From positions 32,788 to 96,787 of the forward strand of contig NZ_AJLN01000120.1 of NCBI RefSeq assembly GCF_000317285.1: DNA of 64,000 nt, read 5' to 3'. The number at the start of each line of letters is the position of its first letter. Position 1 is the first letter of the stretch. A program made the translations under genes and the position numbers. The notes beneath the pieces are model-generated. The model did no database searches and was not told where the DNA came from. It was given only the letters and a program-made list of their open reading frames with translations. This document shows, piece by piece, positions 63,689-64,000 of the stretch. Source of the stretch: Chlorogloeopsis fritschii PCC 6912. Its GTDB lineage: Bacteria > Cyanobacteriota > Cyanobacteriia > Cyanobacteriales > Nostocaceae.

Positions 63689-63817
63689 TTGCGATCGGCA
63701 GAGTATGAAAAGCAAGTGGCGCTTGAAGGATTTTGTCTGTGGCAAAGATTGATTGCTTTTTGGAGCGATCGCATTCATCAACGATTGGGAGAGAAACTTA
63801 AAAGCTTCAGTAGCTAG
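63689..63817 (+). CDS. Short open frame after the tRNA, unknown
   Basis: 42 codons from a TTG: LRSAEYEKQVALEGFCLWQR and a helix-like basic tail ending KSFSS. The residue mix is protein-like, but no family is recognised, and the start is not supported by a ribosome-binding site. It could be a decayed gene fragment beside the tRNA. Confidence 0.2.
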   Translation: MRSAEYEKQVALEGFCLWQRLIAFWSDRIHQRLGEKLKSFSS

Positions 63818-63947
63818 TTTTTTGTTGAATGTAGATGTCTCGTCGTCGGGAAGGCATTACCTGTGATGACATTCTATAGCTTTCCGAAATTTAGGACGCT
63901 GGTATTGAATTATTCTCATAATCAAATTGCGTCTAACCCTCCTACCC

Positions 63948-64000
63948 ATGAACGAACAGCCTCAGCAAGCCTATTTCCAATTCTTAATGGAGTTACTACT
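63948..64000 (+). CDS. N-terminal end of a further gene (partial)
   Basis: An ATG at 63948 opens MNEQPQQAYFQFLMELL before the window ends. This opening resembles cyanobacterial CHAT/tetratricopeptide proteins that begin MNEQRQQAYxxLIxxLL, so such a protein is likely, but 17 residues are too few to be certain. No clear ribosome-binding site precedes the ATG. Confidence 0.45.
   Translation, partial: MNEQPQQAYFQFLMELL

Noticed and set aside
63585..63817. Integration site (attB) of a mobile element at the tRNA-Leu 3' end
   Set aside because: No integrase gene and no direct repeat of the tRNA end was found within the window.

Overview
The window comes from a filamentous, probably heterocyst-forming-type (Nostocales-like) cyanobacterium. 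The palindrome GCGATCGC (HIP1) and its GCGATC halves recur throughout, an ndhA-ndhI-ndhG-ndhE block of the photosynthetic-type NDH-1 complex is present, intergenic DNA carries heptamer tandem repeats (GGGACTA/CCCCTAG) and small palindromic repeats, and very large Ser/Thr-kinase/ATPase/histidine-kinase proteins and pentapeptide-repeat proteins occur. It is chromosomal, with metabolic genes at both ends and accessory DNA between about 6.9-12 kb, 29-41 kb and 48-53 kb.

Layout. 0-7 kb: tail of an unknown gene, BON-domain lipoprotein, then a minus-strand run of bioF, ruvA, sucrose-phosphate phosphatase, a Coq4-like protein, a CDP-alcohol phosphatidyltransferase and a B12-binding radical SAM protein. 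7-12.6 kb: decayed IS5-type transposase, a YkgJ-like cysteine-cluster protein overlapping an AAA+ ATPase of the type found with contractile injection systems, a coiled-coil membrane protein and a sigma-like factor. 12.6-20.7 kb: two-gene signalling operon, a 2017-residue Ser/Thr kinase-ATPase-GAF-histidine kinase-receiver protein and a hybrid histidine kinase. 20.9-29.3 kb: a secreted DUF3386-like protein, a DUF389 membrane protein plus a voltage-sensor channel with an unusual filter, a GH13 and a GH63-type glycosidase, and an HdeD-like protein. 29.3-41 kb: SDR relic, three pentapeptide-repeat genes, a truncated lamin-tail/Calx-beta (ExeM-like) gene, a sortable secreted protein, an oxidoreductase-SelD fusion, an orphan sugar ABC permease, a 159-bp MITE with an 8-bp target duplication and a candidate non-coding RNA. 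40.8-48.4 kb: sensor kinase, 5-formyl-THF cyclo-ligase, and a GDP-fucose/exopolysaccharide group (gmd, fcl, sugar transferase, glycosyltransferase). 48.4-53.6 kb: heptamer array, CSP41b-like epimerase, YefM/YoeB-type toxin-antitoxin pair, Uma2-like relic, SMP-30 protein, EamA transporter, small proteins including ChaB. 53.6-64 kb: nadK joined to the ndh operon, citrate synthase, SixA, DHH phosphoesterase, HNH endonuclease, alanine racemase, tRNA-Leu(UAG), and the start of a further gene.

Several genes fit together: gmd+fcl supply GDP-L-fucose for the adjacent transferases; nadK lies 4 bp after ndhE, tying NADP supply to NDH-1; the GH13 and GH63 enzymes are neighbours; the two multidomain kinases are probably co-transcribed. 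I did not find an obvious complete new defence or secretion system. The most unusual items are structural: the MITE, the shared heptamer-flanked element in two orientations, inverted repeats in every ndh intercistronic gap, the terminator-ended transcript candidate near 40.2-40.6 kb, and the overlap/truncation at 31 kb. All functional calls rest on motif and family recognition by eye; no database search was run.
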